A DNA stretch of 39,714 bases, from contig JAJPJJ010000051.1 of NCBI GenBank assembly GCA_021324295.1, forward strand, positions 1-39,714, written 5' to 3'. The position numbers and the translations under genes were made by a program. This stretch comes from Bacillota bacterium (GTDB taxonomy: Bacteria; Sysuimicrobiota; Sysuimicrobiia; Sysuimicrobiales; Segetimicrobiaceae). Of this stretch, positions 1 through 6,891 are shown in pieces (within the stretch, counting starts at the first letter, position 1; each line of letters begins with the position of its first letter). A model generated the notes under the pieces. The model saw only the letters and a program-made list of their open reading frames with translations, did not search any database and was not told where the DNA came from.

Positions 1-518
1 ATGATCTCCCCCAGCTCCTCCTTCGCCTCGTCCACCCCCGCCACGTCCTCGAACGTCACCCGCGTCTTCGCCTCCGTGTGCAGCCGCGCCCGGCTCTTCC
101 CGAACGAGAGCGCCTGGCTCGGCCCCGACGGGGTCTGCCGGAGCATGAGCACCCACAGGCCCACGATAATCAGCAGGGGCAGCGACGTCGTGAGCAGCGT
201 CGTCCAGATCGACGGCCGACTGCGCGGCTGGACCGTGATCTGCACGCCCTTTGATCGCAGCACCTGCAGGTACGTGGTGTCACCGGACGGCACATAGGTG
301 TGGAAAGCCCCGCCCGCCGCGAACTGGCCGGAGACGGAATCGTCGGTGACCGTCACCTGCGTGATCCGGCCGCTGCGGGCCTTGTCCAGGAATTCGCTGT
401 AGGAGATCTCCTGGGTGGCGCGCTGGTTGAACAGGGGCGCGACGAGGTAGAACACGAGCCCGACGAGCAGCGCCCACACCAAGATGTGTCCCGCATACTT
501 CGGAAGTCCCTTCATCAT
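1..518 (-). CDS. ftsH: ATP-dependent zinc metalloprotease FtsH, N-terminal part (3' end beyond window)
   Basis: Only the first 172 codons lie in the window; the gene runs off the left edge. FtsH is a membrane-anchored AAA+ protease that degrades misfolded membrane proteins and some short-lived cytosolic proteins. Visible are a first membrane segment (about residues 9-29), an extracytoplasmic region opening with the family motif ISYSEFL (38-44), a second membrane segment (about 106-126), and the start of the AAA+ module with VTFEDVAGVDEAKEEL (154-169). The Walker A, Walker B and HExxH motifs would lie outside. Two adjacent ATG codons (518 and 515) can serve as start; GGTGAG abuts the first and sits 3 nt from the second. 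The gene lies downstream of the tRNA operon on the same strand. Proximity to folE and folP recalls the ftsH-fol region of Bacillota. Confidence 0.95.
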   Translation of the reverse strand, partial: MMKGLPKYAGHILVWALLVGLVFYLVAPLFNQRATQEISYSEFLDKARSGRITQVTVTDDSVSGQFAAGGAFHTYVPSGDTTYLQVLRSKGVQITVQPRSRPSIWTTLLTTSLPLLIIVGLWVLMLRQTPSGPSQALSFGKSRARLHTEAKTRVTFEDVAGVDEAKEELGEI

Positions 519-607
519 CTCACCATCGCCGGCGGTCGCGGCCTGCGGCTTCCCTGCGGCGCGCGGACCGGCCTCCCCTCCCTCTTGGGGGGGGATCCTC
601 CACCGCG

Positions 608-613
608 ATTTTA
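608..613 (-). promoter_or_regulatory. candidate -10 element for ftsH (TAAAAT)
   Basis: On the minus strand TGGG precedes TAAAAT, a one-mismatch version of TATAAT, in the 217-bp gap between the tRNA-Leu gene and ftsH. It would give a leader of roughly 85 nt. I see no clear -35 box. The leader contains a C-rich/G-rich inverted pair (about 577-596) that could form a hairpin. The rest of the gap (614-708) shows no gene. Confidence 0.35.
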
Positions 614-708
614 CCCACTCTCGCACCTCTCTCGAGGGATGGGAGGGACGAGTGCCGCGCCCGTGCGGCGGGCCTCACAAGGAAGATACCCAACCCCGGA
701 CCGCGCGT

Positions 709-731
709 GTCGGCGGCCTCAGCCCGCCGAC
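709..731 (-). terminator. hairpin just 3' of the tRNA-Leu gene
   Basis: Perfect 8-bp inverted repeat, GTCGGCGG and CCGCCGAC, with a 7-nt loop, starting 4 nt beyond the tRNA-Leu CCA end on the minus strand. Position suggests a terminator or processing structure for the three-tRNA transcript. No T tract follows, so it is not a canonical intrinsic terminator. Confidence 0.4.
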
Positions 732-735
732 GGCG

Positions 736-823
736 TGGTGGGCGAGGTGGGAGTCGAACCCACACGGCCTATCAGGCCAGCGGATTTTAAGTCCGCCTCG
801 TCTGCCTGTTCCGACACTCGCCC
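736..823 (-). tRNA. tRNA-Leu (anticodon TAA)
   Basis: The acceptor arm GGGCGAG pairs with CTCGCCC, followed by A73 and an encoded CCA. The anticodon stem GCGGA/TCCGC holds the loop CTTAAAA, giving anticodon TAA. A long variable arm (GGCCTGATAGGCC region) fits a class II leucine tRNA, and the T-arm GGTTCGACTCC is intact. Length is 88 nt. It is the last of three tandem tRNA genes. Confidence 0.97.
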
Positions 824-871
824 GCGGATACGCTCGCGCCCGGGCCGTGTGGATTCTCGGGTATCGATCTA

Positions 872-946
872 TGGAGGCGACGGGCGGATTCGAACCGCCG
901 AATGGGGGTTTTGCAGACCCCTGCCTTGCCACTTGGCTACGTCGCC
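872..946 (-). tRNA. tRNA-Cys (anticodon GCA)
   Basis: GGCGACG pairs with CGTCGCC; the discriminator is U73, as expected for tRNA-Cys, and CCA is encoded. The anticodon stem GGGGT/ACCCC holds the loop CTGCAAA, giving anticodon GCA. Length is 75 nt. It lies 13 nt after tRNA-Gly and 48 nt before tRNA-Leu on the same strand. Confidence 0.97.
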
Positions 947-959
947 GTCGTCGAACCCC

Positions 960-1034
960 TGGAGCGGGAGATGGGACTTGAACCCACGGCCTTCTCCTTG
1001 GCAAGGAGACGCTCTACCTCTGAGCTACTCCCGC
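960..1034 (-). tRNA. tRNA-Gly (anticodon GCC)
   Basis: GCGGGAG pairs with CTCCCGC, followed by U73 and an encoded CCA. The anticodon stem TCTCC/GGAGA holds the loop TTGCCAA, giving anticodon GCC. Length is 75 nt. It is the first gene of the minus-strand tRNA operon, directly after a strong -10 element. Confidence 0.97.
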
Positions 1035-1046
1035 GCTCCGCCTGCT

Positions 1047-1052
1047 ATTATA
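1047..1052 (-). promoter_or_regulatory. extended -10 promoter of the tRNA operon (TGC-TATAAT)
   Basis: Minus-strand TGCTATAAT lies 12 nt before the tRNA-Gly 5' end, so the transcript would start about 6 nt ahead of the tRNA. GGGACA at 1076-1071 is a plausible -35 box with an 18-bp spacer. The -10 sits inside an inverted repeat, CTGCTAT and ATAGCAG around one central base (1042-1056). Confidence 0.75.
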
Positions 1053-1110
1053 GCAGACGTCGAACACGATTGTCCCAGACCGGGCGACCCCGTGCGGCGG
1101 GACCGGCGAT

Positions 1111-1116
1111 ATTATA
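1111..1116 (-). promoter_or_regulatory. second upstream TGC-TATAAT element
   Basis: A second TGCTATAAT 64 bp upstream of the first, on the same strand. The 13-bp plus-strand string TATTATAGCAGAC is identical at 1046-1058 and 1110-1122. It may be a tandem promoter for the tRNA operon. Plus-strand TATTAT in the same place could alternatively serve folE, but I see no matching -35 box for that. Confidence 0.5.
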
Positions 1117-1214
1117 GCAGACCCCGCTTCCCGACGACACGCCCGCCGGCGCGGCCCCGCGCTCCCGGCGCAGGCCTGCGGGGGATCGGCCGGCCGGAGT
1201 CGGAGGTGTCATCG

Positions 1215-1781
1215 GTGGACAAGGAGGCGATCCAGCAGGCGGTCCGCCAGATCATCCTGGCCATCGGCGAAGATCCCGCGCGCGAGGGCCTCGCCGACAC
1301 GCCGCGCCGCATCGCCGACATGTACGAGGAGCTGTTCTCCGGGCTGGCGGACGACCCCCGGCAACTGCTGGAGGTCGGCTTCGACGCCGAGGACCACCAC
1401 GAGATGGTCGTGGTGACGGACATCCCCTTCTATTCGCTGTGTGAGCACCATTTTCTGCCGATGCACGGCCACGCCCACATCGGGTACATCCCCAACGGCC
1501 GGATCCTGGGCGTGAGCAAGGTCGCCCGCCTGCTGGAGATGCTGGCCCGGCGGCCGCAGGTCCAGGAGCGGCTCACGTCGCAGGTGGCCGACTTCCTCTG
1601 CCAGGGGGGGCTGGGCGCCAGGGGCGCCGGCGTCGTGATCGAGGCCGAGCACCTGTGCATGACGGCCAGGGGGGTCAAGAAGCCGGGGAGCAGGGTGGTG
1701 ACGTCCGCGACCCGCGGCATCTTCCGGGACGATCCGCGGACGCGCGCGGAGTTCTTCGCCATCGTCGAGGGGCGGAGGTAG
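1215..1781 (+). CDS. folE: GTP cyclohydrolase I (FolE)
   Basis: It converts GTP to 7,8-dihydroneopterin triphosphate, the first step of tetrahydrofolate synthesis, in the cytoplasm. The 188-residue protein matches the usual catalytic core. The zinc ligands are visible as C76 and H79 in SLCEHHF and C148 in EHLCMTARGVKKPGS; GYIPNGRILGVSK is the family motif next to the active site. I chose the GTG at 1215 because GGAGG lies 8 nt upstream. A GTG at 1206 would overlap that Shine-Dalgarno sequence, and a longer reading frame upstream is antisense to the tRNA genes. The gene converges with folP, whose stop is 2 bp away, and no terminator fits between them. Confidence 0.96.
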   Translation: MDKEAIQQAVRQIILAIGEDPAREGLADTPRRIADMYEELFSGLADDPRQLLEVGFDAEDHHEMVVVTDIPFYSLCEHHFLPMHGHAHIGYIPNGRILGVSKVARLLEMLARRPQVQERLTSQVADFLCQGGLGARGAGVVIEAEHLCMTARGVKKPGSRVVTSATRGIFRDDPRTRAEFFAIVEGRR

Positions 1782-1783
1782 CG

Positions 1784-2917
1784 CTACCAGGACGGCACGA
1801 TCATCTGCGTCATCCGGACCAGGCGGGCCATGAACCCGACGTCGTGGGTCCGCACGAGCTGCGCGCCCTGCGCCACCCCGTACGCGACAGCGGCGGCGGT
1901 CCCTTCGAGGAGGTCCGAGACCGGCAGCCCGAGCAGGTCCCGGATGTAGTTCTTGCGCGACGTCGCGAGGTAGATCGGATACCCGAGGCTGCGGAACTCC
2001 CCGAGCCGGCGCAGCAGCTCCAGATCGGAGTCGGGCGCCTTCCCGAAGCTGAACCCCGGGTCGATCGCCAGCCCGGACGCGGGCACGCCGGCCGCCCGGG
2101 CGGCGGCCGTGCGGTCCTCGAGAAACGCGTAGACCTCGTCGACGACCGAGCGGTATCGGAGATCGGCCGGGCGGACCTTGGGTCGGCCACGGATATGCAT
2201 CACGACGAGCGCCGCCCCCGACCGCGCCGCGACCTCGGCCATCCCGAGGTCGGCGAGCCCGCTGATGTCGTTGATCAGGATGGCGCCCGCCCGGACCGCG
2301 CGGCGCGCCACCTCGGGCTTGTAGGTATCCACGGCCACGGGCACCGGGAGGCGGCCGGCGAGCACCTCGATCAACGGCACGACACGCCGGATCTCCTCGT
2401 CGACGCTGATCGCGGGGCCCGGCCGCGCGCTCTCGCCTCCCACCTCGACGAGGTCGGCGCCCTGGGCGACCATCTCGTCCGCCCGGTCGAGGGCAGCGGC
2501 CCGCTCGACGTACCGGCCGCCATCGTAGAACGAGTCCGGCGTGGCATTGAGGATGCCGACGATGAGCGGCCGGCTCAGGACAAGGCACCGCCCGCCGGCC
2601 CGGAGGCCGCGCGGCGGGGCGAGGAACCGGCCGAGCGCCTCCCCCGCCGCCCTCGCGCCCGGCGCCCCGGTCCCGCAGAGAGCCCGCAACGACGCGAGGG
2701 GCCCTGCGACCACGGCGGCGCAGCGCTCGGTGCGGACCCACAGCCCGAGCCCGTTCGCGGCGGCGGCGAGTACCTCCCGCTCACCCGGATCGAGCCCGGC
2801 GACCCTGACGCCGTAGGGCCCATCACGGCCCGCGCCGGGCGGCGCGGGCCACAGGACCACACGGGCGCGGATGGGCTCGCGCCGTGCAGGGGCAGGCGCC
2901 GACGGATCGCGCTCCAT
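1784..2917 (-). CDS. folP: dihydropteroate synthase (FolP) with N-terminal extension
   Basis: It joins 4-aminobenzoate to 6-hydroxymethyl-dihydropterin diphosphate in folate synthesis. The TIM-barrel DHPS domain begins near residue 117: GILNATPDSF (121-130), VGGESARPG (159-167), VDTYKPEVA (196-204), INDISG (215-220), then DPGFSFGK and a C-terminal RTHDV phosphate-binding motif. Loop 2 reads ESARPG where many enzymes have ESTRPG, in the region that contacts 4-aminobenzoate. The first roughly 115 residues lie outside the core; similar extensions exist in some Gram-positive homologues and their role is unclear. ATG 2917 gives 377 residues; an in-frame TTG at 2926 is also possible, and neither has a strong ribosome site. 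The 122-bp gap to the divergent TIM-barrel gene (2918-3039) probably holds promoters, but I see no clear boxes. Confidence 0.93.
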   Translation of the reverse strand: MERDPSAPAPARREPIRARVVLWPAPPGAGRDGPYGVRVAGLDPGEREVLAAAANGLGLWVRTERCAAVVAGPLASLRALCGTGAPGARAAGEALGRFLAPPRGLRAGGRCLVLSRPLIVGILNATPDSFYDGGRYVERAAALDRADEMVAQGADLVEVGGESARPGPAISVDEEIRRVVPLIEVLAGRLPVPVAVDTYKPEVARRAVRAGAILINDISGLADLGMAEVAARSGAALVVMHIRGRPKVRPADLRYRSVVDEVYAFLEDRTAAARAAGVPASGLAIDPGFSFGKAPDSDLELLRRLGEFRSLGYPIYLATSRKNYIRDLLGLPVSDLLEGTAAAVAYGVAQGAQLVRTHDVGFMARLVRMTQMIVPSW

Positions 2918-3039
2918 GGCGGACAATGGGCGGGCGGCCTCGAAGTGCTACGGTACTCTTAAACGCCGGGATGCGCCGCCCCCTGCTGCAGCGCGATGGC
3001 GGCGCCCGGCCACGAACGGCGGAGATGCGGAGGAGGAGG

Positions 3040-3891
3040 ATGGCGCGCCTGGGACTATCGATCCGCGGCGGGGAGCGGCGCGAGGAGGAGCTGGCCCTGG
3101 CCCACCGCCTCGGCTACGATGCCGTCGAGATCAGCATGGACGGCACCGGGATCGTCTTCGGCGGGCGCCTGCACGCCGGGATGCTGCGCGAGGCGCTCAG
3201 GGAGTTCAGCCGGCACGAGTTCTCGTACTCGGTGCACAGCCCGAGCAGCCTCGACCTGCGCGACCGGGCCAACCGGGACATCCAGCTCGCCCTCGCGCAG
3301 GCCACGCTCCGCTTCTGCCGGGAGGTCGGGGCGCGCGTCCTCGTGATCCACTTCGAGCAGCAGAGCCCCGTTCCGGCGGACGAGCAGGCGTTTGTGGACG
3401 CCGTCCTGCGCCTGTCCGATGAGGCCGGGGACGTGCTCCTCGGGATCGAGAACATCGAGGTGGAGCGCCTGCGGCCGGTGGTCGAGTGCGTCCGCCGCAT
3501 CGGCCGCCCGAACGTCGCCATGACCCTCGACGTCGGCCATGCGCATCTCGCGGCGGCGCACTTTGGGTTCGACGTCTTCGCGGCGATCGAAGCGGCGCTG
3601 CCGCAGATCCGGCACGTGCACGTGAACGACAACTTCGGCCGGTACGACCCGTTGCGCCTCGAGAACTTCACCCTGTACCGGACCCAGACGCCGGCGGATA
3701 CGTTCCCGCTGGGCAAGGGCGACCTGCACCTCCCGGTGGGGTGGGGCACGATCCCGCTGGAGCGGGTTTTCGGGATCCTTCGTGGTTATCGGGGCACCGT
3801 CGTCCACGAGTACCGGTACCCCCTGTTCCTCTCGTCCGCCGAGGCCGATTACGCGCGGGCCCGTCGCCTCGCCGGGCTCCTCGACGGCTGA
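3040..3891 (+). CDS. sugar phosphate isomerase/epimerase-like TIM-barrel protein
   Basis: A 283-residue member of the xylose isomerase-like / AP endonuclease family 2 superfamily. Candidate divalent-metal ligands sit at the expected strand ends: E137 in GIENIE, D164 and H167 in TLDVGHAH, H192/H194 in HVHVND, and E257 in VHEYR. Substrate cannot be read from sequence; relatives act on keto-sugars, inosose or hydroxypyruvate, and a few are endonuclease IV. ATG 3040 is chosen because GGAGG lies 6 nt upstream; an in-frame ATG at 3025 is less well placed. It lies upstream of an ABC importer on the same strand, 183 bp away, so a role in processing an imported sugar-like compound is possible but unproven. 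Confidence 0.85.
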   Translation: MARLGLSIRGGERREEELALAHRLGYDAVEISMDGTGIVFGGRLHAGMLREALREFSRHEFSYSVHSPSSLDLRDRANRDIQLALAQATLRFCREVGARVLVIHFEQQSPVPADEQAFVDAVLRLSDEAGDVLLGIENIEVERLRPVVECVRRIGRPNVAMTLDVGHAHLAAAHFGFDVFAAIEAALPQIRHVHVNDNFGRYDPLRLENFTLYRTQTPADTFPLGKGDLHLPVGWGTIPLERVFGILRGYRGTVVHEYRYPLFLSSAEADYARARRLAGLLDG

Positions 3892-3895
3892 GCGC

Positions 3896-3912
3896 CGCGG
3901 GTGCGGCCCGCG
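3896..3912 (+). other. GC hairpin just after the TIM-barrel gene
   Basis: CGCGGG and CCCGCG with a 5-nt loop, starting 5 nt after the stop codon. A 14-nt palindrome, CCGGCGGCCGCCGG, follows at 3926-3939. Together they may end or stabilise the upstream message; neither is followed by a T tract. Confidence 0.3.
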
Positions 3913-3982
3913 ACGCCGAGGACATCCGGCGGCCGCCGGCCGATAGGCGCGCCGTGCCACGGACGCGCGGTCGACCGGCGGC

Positions 3983-4011
3983 GTCCCTTCCGGTGCGCCG
4001 GACGGAGGGAC
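3983..4011 (+). other. bulged hairpin upstream of the importer genes
   Basis: GTCCCT-TCCGG, loop TGCG, then CCGGA-CGG-AGGGAC: an 11-bp stem with a 3-nt bulge, 63 nt before the binding-protein start. It could be a terminator for the preceding gene or part of the importer leader. No convincing promoter box was seen in 3892-4074. Confidence 0.35.
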
Positions 4012-4074
4012 GGACCGCCCCGCACCGAATCTGACGCAGGGATGGTGGAGCGCCAACGCGCTAGGGGGTGGGCT

Positions 4075-5220
4075 ATGGGACGAGCGGGGCGGCGATGGAG
4101 TTTGCTCGTGGCCGCGGGGACCGCGCTGGCGGTTCTCGTGGCGGGCTTCGGGGGCCCGGGTCCGGCCGGCGCACAGCAACCCGTGACACTCAACCTCTAC
4201 ATCAACGGCGACACCAACATCTTCGACCTGTGGCAAAAGGGGTTCATTCCCGCGTTCACCAAGCGCTATCCGAAATACCGCGTCAACTTCGTGGGCCTGC
4301 TGCACGGCAACGGCTCCGACGGCGTCTACGACAAGATCCTCGCCGCGAAGCGGGCGGGGCGCACCACGGATGTGGACCTCTGGGAGACCGAACCCGGCTT
4401 CGTCACCCAGGGGATCCCGGAAGGCCTGTGGGTGAAACTGAGCGCCAAGCTGGTCCCGAATATCACGAAGGTACCGACCGAACCGCTCGAGGCGGCGGAC
4501 TACTACGGGCTACCCTACCGCGGCTCGTCCGTGGTCATCGGGTACAACAGTCAGTTTGTCAAGACCCCTCCCAAGACGTTCGATGACGTCGTGGCATGGA
4601 TCAAGGCCAACCCCGGCAAGTTCACGTACTGCGACCCCAACACCTGCGGATCCGGTCAGGCGTTCGTGACGGCGGCGATCTACCGGTATGTGTCGCCCGC
4701 CAAGTACGCCGGGAAGGGGTACGATGCCAAGGAGGAAGCCGCGTGGGAGCCCGGGTGGAAGCTGCTGAGGGACCTGCAGCCGGCGATGTACAACAACGGG
4801 TTCCACCCGAACGGCAACGTGGCGGTGCTGCAACTGCTGGCGCAGCAGAACATCTGGATGGCGTCGGTGTGGTCGGACATGGGGCTGGACTTCTACAAGC
4901 GGGGCCAACTGCCCAAGAGCATGCGGTTCACGCAGATCACCCCGCCGCTCATCGGGGACGACTCGCGCGTCACGCTGCCCGCGGGGGCGGCGCACCTCGA
5001 GGGCGTCCTGACGCTCCTCAACTGGCTGCTGACCCCCGAGGCGCAGATGATGGTCATCGATATGGTCTCGGGCTACCCCGGCATCGACTGGAAGTACATG
5101 CCGGCCTCGGTCCGCGAGCGGTTCAAGGACGTGGCGAAGGGATTCTCGCCCTACCCGAACCCCAAGTACCTCGCCGACGTCAAGCGCCTCTGGCACGAGA
5201 AGGTCGTCGCCGGTCAGTGA
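4075..5220 (+). CDS. ABC importer, extracellular solute-binding protein (family 1-like)
   Basis: A secreted or lipid-free solute receptor for the importer encoded just downstream. The 381-residue product has a signal peptide: RAGRR, a hydrophobic stretch to about residue 25, and a likely cut after AGA. The mature protein has the two-lobed binding-protein pattern with LPYRGSSVVIGYNSQFV in lobe 1 and LTLLNWLLTPEAQ near the C-terminus. YCDPNTCGSGQAF contains two cysteines that could form a disulfide. Overall character is closest to polyamine/iron/YnjB-type receptors, but the ligand is unknown. ATG 4075 follows AGGGGGTG at good spacing; an in-frame ATG at 4042 would add residues before the signal peptide. 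The stop overlaps the next start (GTGA). Confidence 0.88.
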   Translation: MGRAGRRWSLLVAAGTALAVLVAGFGGPGPAGAQQPVTLNLYINGDTNIFDLWQKGFIPAFTKRYPKYRVNFVGLLHGNGSDGVYDKILAAKRAGRTTDVDLWETEPGFVTQGIPEGLWVKLSAKLVPNITKVPTEPLEAADYYGLPYRGSSVVIGYNSQFVKTPPKTFDDVVAWIKANPGKFTYCDPNTCGSGQAFVTAAIYRYVSPAKYAGKGYDAKEEAAWEPGWKLLRDLQPAMYNNGFHPNGNVAVLQLLAQQNIWMASVWSDMGLDFYKRGQLPKSMRFTQITPPLIGDDSRVTLPAGAAHLEGVLTLLNWLLTPEAQMMVIDMVSGYPGIDWKYMPASVRERFKDVAKGFSPYPNPKYLADVKRLWHEKVVAGQ

Positions 5221-6065
5221 CAGGCTCGCGACGGGAGGGAGCACTCGGGCTCGCCCTGGTGCTCCCTCCCCTCCTCCTGCTCGTCTTCCTCATCGTCCTC
5301 CCGGCCATCACGGCGGTGCTCGACACCCTCGCGCCCCCGCCGGGGGCCTCGGGGCTGACGCTCGCGCGGTACGCGCAGGTCCTGTCGGCGCGCATCGTGC
5401 GCGCCGACATCGCGTTCAGCGTCGTCGTCACGCTCGTCTCGGTGGCCGCCGTCTTCTGCCTGAGCTATCCGCTGGCCCTGTACCTCCGGTTCGCGGAGGG
5501 CCGCCTGCCCGCGGTCCTGGCGGTGTTGTTCACGATCCCGCTGTTCGTCCCGGTCGTCATCGCCTCGTTCGCGATGATCACCTTCCTCGTGAACCACGGC
5601 CTGATCTCGACCGTCCTCTACCACCTCGGCATCCAGCGGTTCCCCCCGCTCGTCTACAACGCCACGGGGATCGTCCTGACCGAGGTGTGGGCCAGCATCC
5701 CCTTCGCCGTGCTGATCCTGGGCGCCGGCCTGCAGGCGATCGACGACGCGCTGATCGACAGCGCCCGAGACGTCGGCGCGGGCCGCCTCCGAACGTTCGT
5801 GTCGATCCTGCTGCCGCTCAACGCGACGCCCACGATGATCGCGCTCACGCTGCTGTTCATCAGCATCTTCGGGTCGTTCACGATCCCCTATCTCGTTGGG
5901 GGGAACGCCCCGCAGATGCTGGGCGTCACGATGACGAACTATCTCACGCAGTACTTCCGCCGCGCCGAGGCGGTGACGATGGCCGTCATCGCGTTCGCGA
6001 TCTCGGCCGCCGTGGGGGCGGTGTACGTGGTGAGCGTGAGCCGGCGGGAGAGGGGCACGGTGTGA
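5217..6065 (+). CDS. ABC importer inner-membrane permease 1 (PotB-like)
   Basis: The 282-residue membrane subunit has about six hydrophobic segments, beginning with LALVLPPLLLLVFLIVLP (residues 11-28). The cytoplasmic EAA loop that docks the ATPase is visible as DSARDVGAGRLRTFVSILLP. It pairs with permease 2 to form the channel. The start is GTG 5217, inside the GTGA overlap with the binding-protein stop; the long upstream reading frame in this phase is a shadow of that gene. It ends by overlapping permease 2 in the same way. Confidence 0.9.
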   Translation: MTGSRREGALGLALVLPPLLLLVFLIVLPAITAVLDTLAPPPGASGLTLARYAQVLSARIVRADIAFSVVVTLVSVAAVFCLSYPLALYLRFAEGRLPAVLAVLFTIPLFVPVVIASFAMITFLVNHGLISTVLYHLGIQRFPPLVYNATGIVLTEVWASIPFAVLILGAGLQAIDDALIDSARDVGAGRLRTFVSILLPLNATPTMIALTLLFISIFGSFTIPYLVGGNAPQMLGVTMTNYLTQYFRRAEAVTMAVIAFAISAAVGAVYVVSVSRRERGTV

Positions 6066-6886
6066 GCGTCGGCTGGTACTGGGCGGTCGGCGGGCTCCGG
6101 CGGGCGGTGGCGCTCGGGGCGTTTCTGGCGCTCGCGGCGTTCATCCTGGGGCCCCTCCTCACCCTGCTGCTCTGGGCGTTCGCGGGCTCCTGGCTCTTCC
6201 CCAACCTCCTCCCCGAGTTCTCGCTGAAGTGGTGGGCCTACGTGCTCGGCAACGCCGACGTGACGAAGGCGATCCGGATGAGCTTCCTCAGCGCACCTGC
6301 CGCGACGCTCCTCTCGGCGGTGATTTGCATCCCGGCCGCGTACGCGTTCGCCCGCCTGGAGTTCCCCGGCCGGCGCGTCCTGCTCCTGTCCTTCCTGAGC
6401 GCCAACGCCTTCCCCAAGATCGGCCTGTACGTGAGCATCGCGACGCTCCTGTATCGTCTGAACCTGATGGACACCTTCGCCGGGGTCGTCCTGATCCAGG
6501 TCATCAACACGCTCCTGTTCATGATCTGGATCCCGACCGGAACGTTCCGGGGCATCAACCGGAACCTCGAGGAAGCCGCGCGCGACGTCGGCGCCGGACC
6601 GCTCCGCACGTTCTTCCAGGTCACCCTGCCGATCGCGCTGCCCGGCCTCCTCGTGGCCCTCCTGTTTGCCTTCCTCGCGGCGTTCGATGAAGCGCAGGGC
6701 ACGCTCATCGTCGGCACGCCCAACCACATCACGATGCCGGTCATGATGTACACGCTCGTGCTCAGCTATCCACAACCGGTCGGGGCGGTGTTCTCGGTGC
6801 TGCTCTCGCTGCCGTCGCTCGTCTTCCTGCTGGTCGCCCAGCGGTATCTGCGCGCCGGCTACCTCGCCGCCGGCTACAGCCTCTAA
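6062..6886 (+). CDS. ABC importer inner-membrane permease 2 (PotC-like)
   Basis: The 274-residue second channel subunit has about six membrane segments, the first at residues 15-40. The EAA loop reads LEEAARDVGAGPLRTFFQVTLP. GTG 6062 overlaps the permease 1 stop by 4 bp and is preceded by GGGAGAGGGG, a good ribosome site inside the upstream gene. The tight coupling implies 1:1 synthesis with permease 1. Confidence 0.9.
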   Translation: MSVGWYWAVGGLRRAVALGAFLALAAFILGPLLTLLLWAFAGSWLFPNLLPEFSLKWWAYVLGNADVTKAIRMSFLSAPAATLLSAVICIPAAYAFARLEFPGRRVLLLSFLSANAFPKIGLYVSIATLLYRLNLMDTFAGVVLIQVINTLLFMIWIPTGTFRGINRNLEEAARDVGAGPLRTFFQVTLPIALPGLLVALLFAFLAAFDEAQGTLIVGTPNHITMPVMMYTLVLSYPQPVGAVFSVLLSLPSLVFLLVAQRYLRAGYLAAGYSL

Positions 6887-6891
6887 GCGCG

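Noticed and set aside
540-620. T-box-like string upstream of ftsH (minus-strand GAGAGTGGGTAAAATCGCGG)
   Set aside because: It resembles the T-box core only loosely; the conserved TGG-N-ACCGCGG is broken by extra bases, specifier stems are not apparent, and ftsH is not a usual T-box target.
709-731. Tyrosine-recombinase attachment site at the tRNA-Leu 3' end
   Set aside because: No duplicated tRNA 3' end and no integrase nearby; the inverted repeat is better read as a transcript-end hairpin.
300-1214. N-terminal extension of folE beginning at position 300
   Set aside because: It would run antisense through three tRNA genes and the ftsH start. FolE begins at the GTG with a good ribosome site at 1215.
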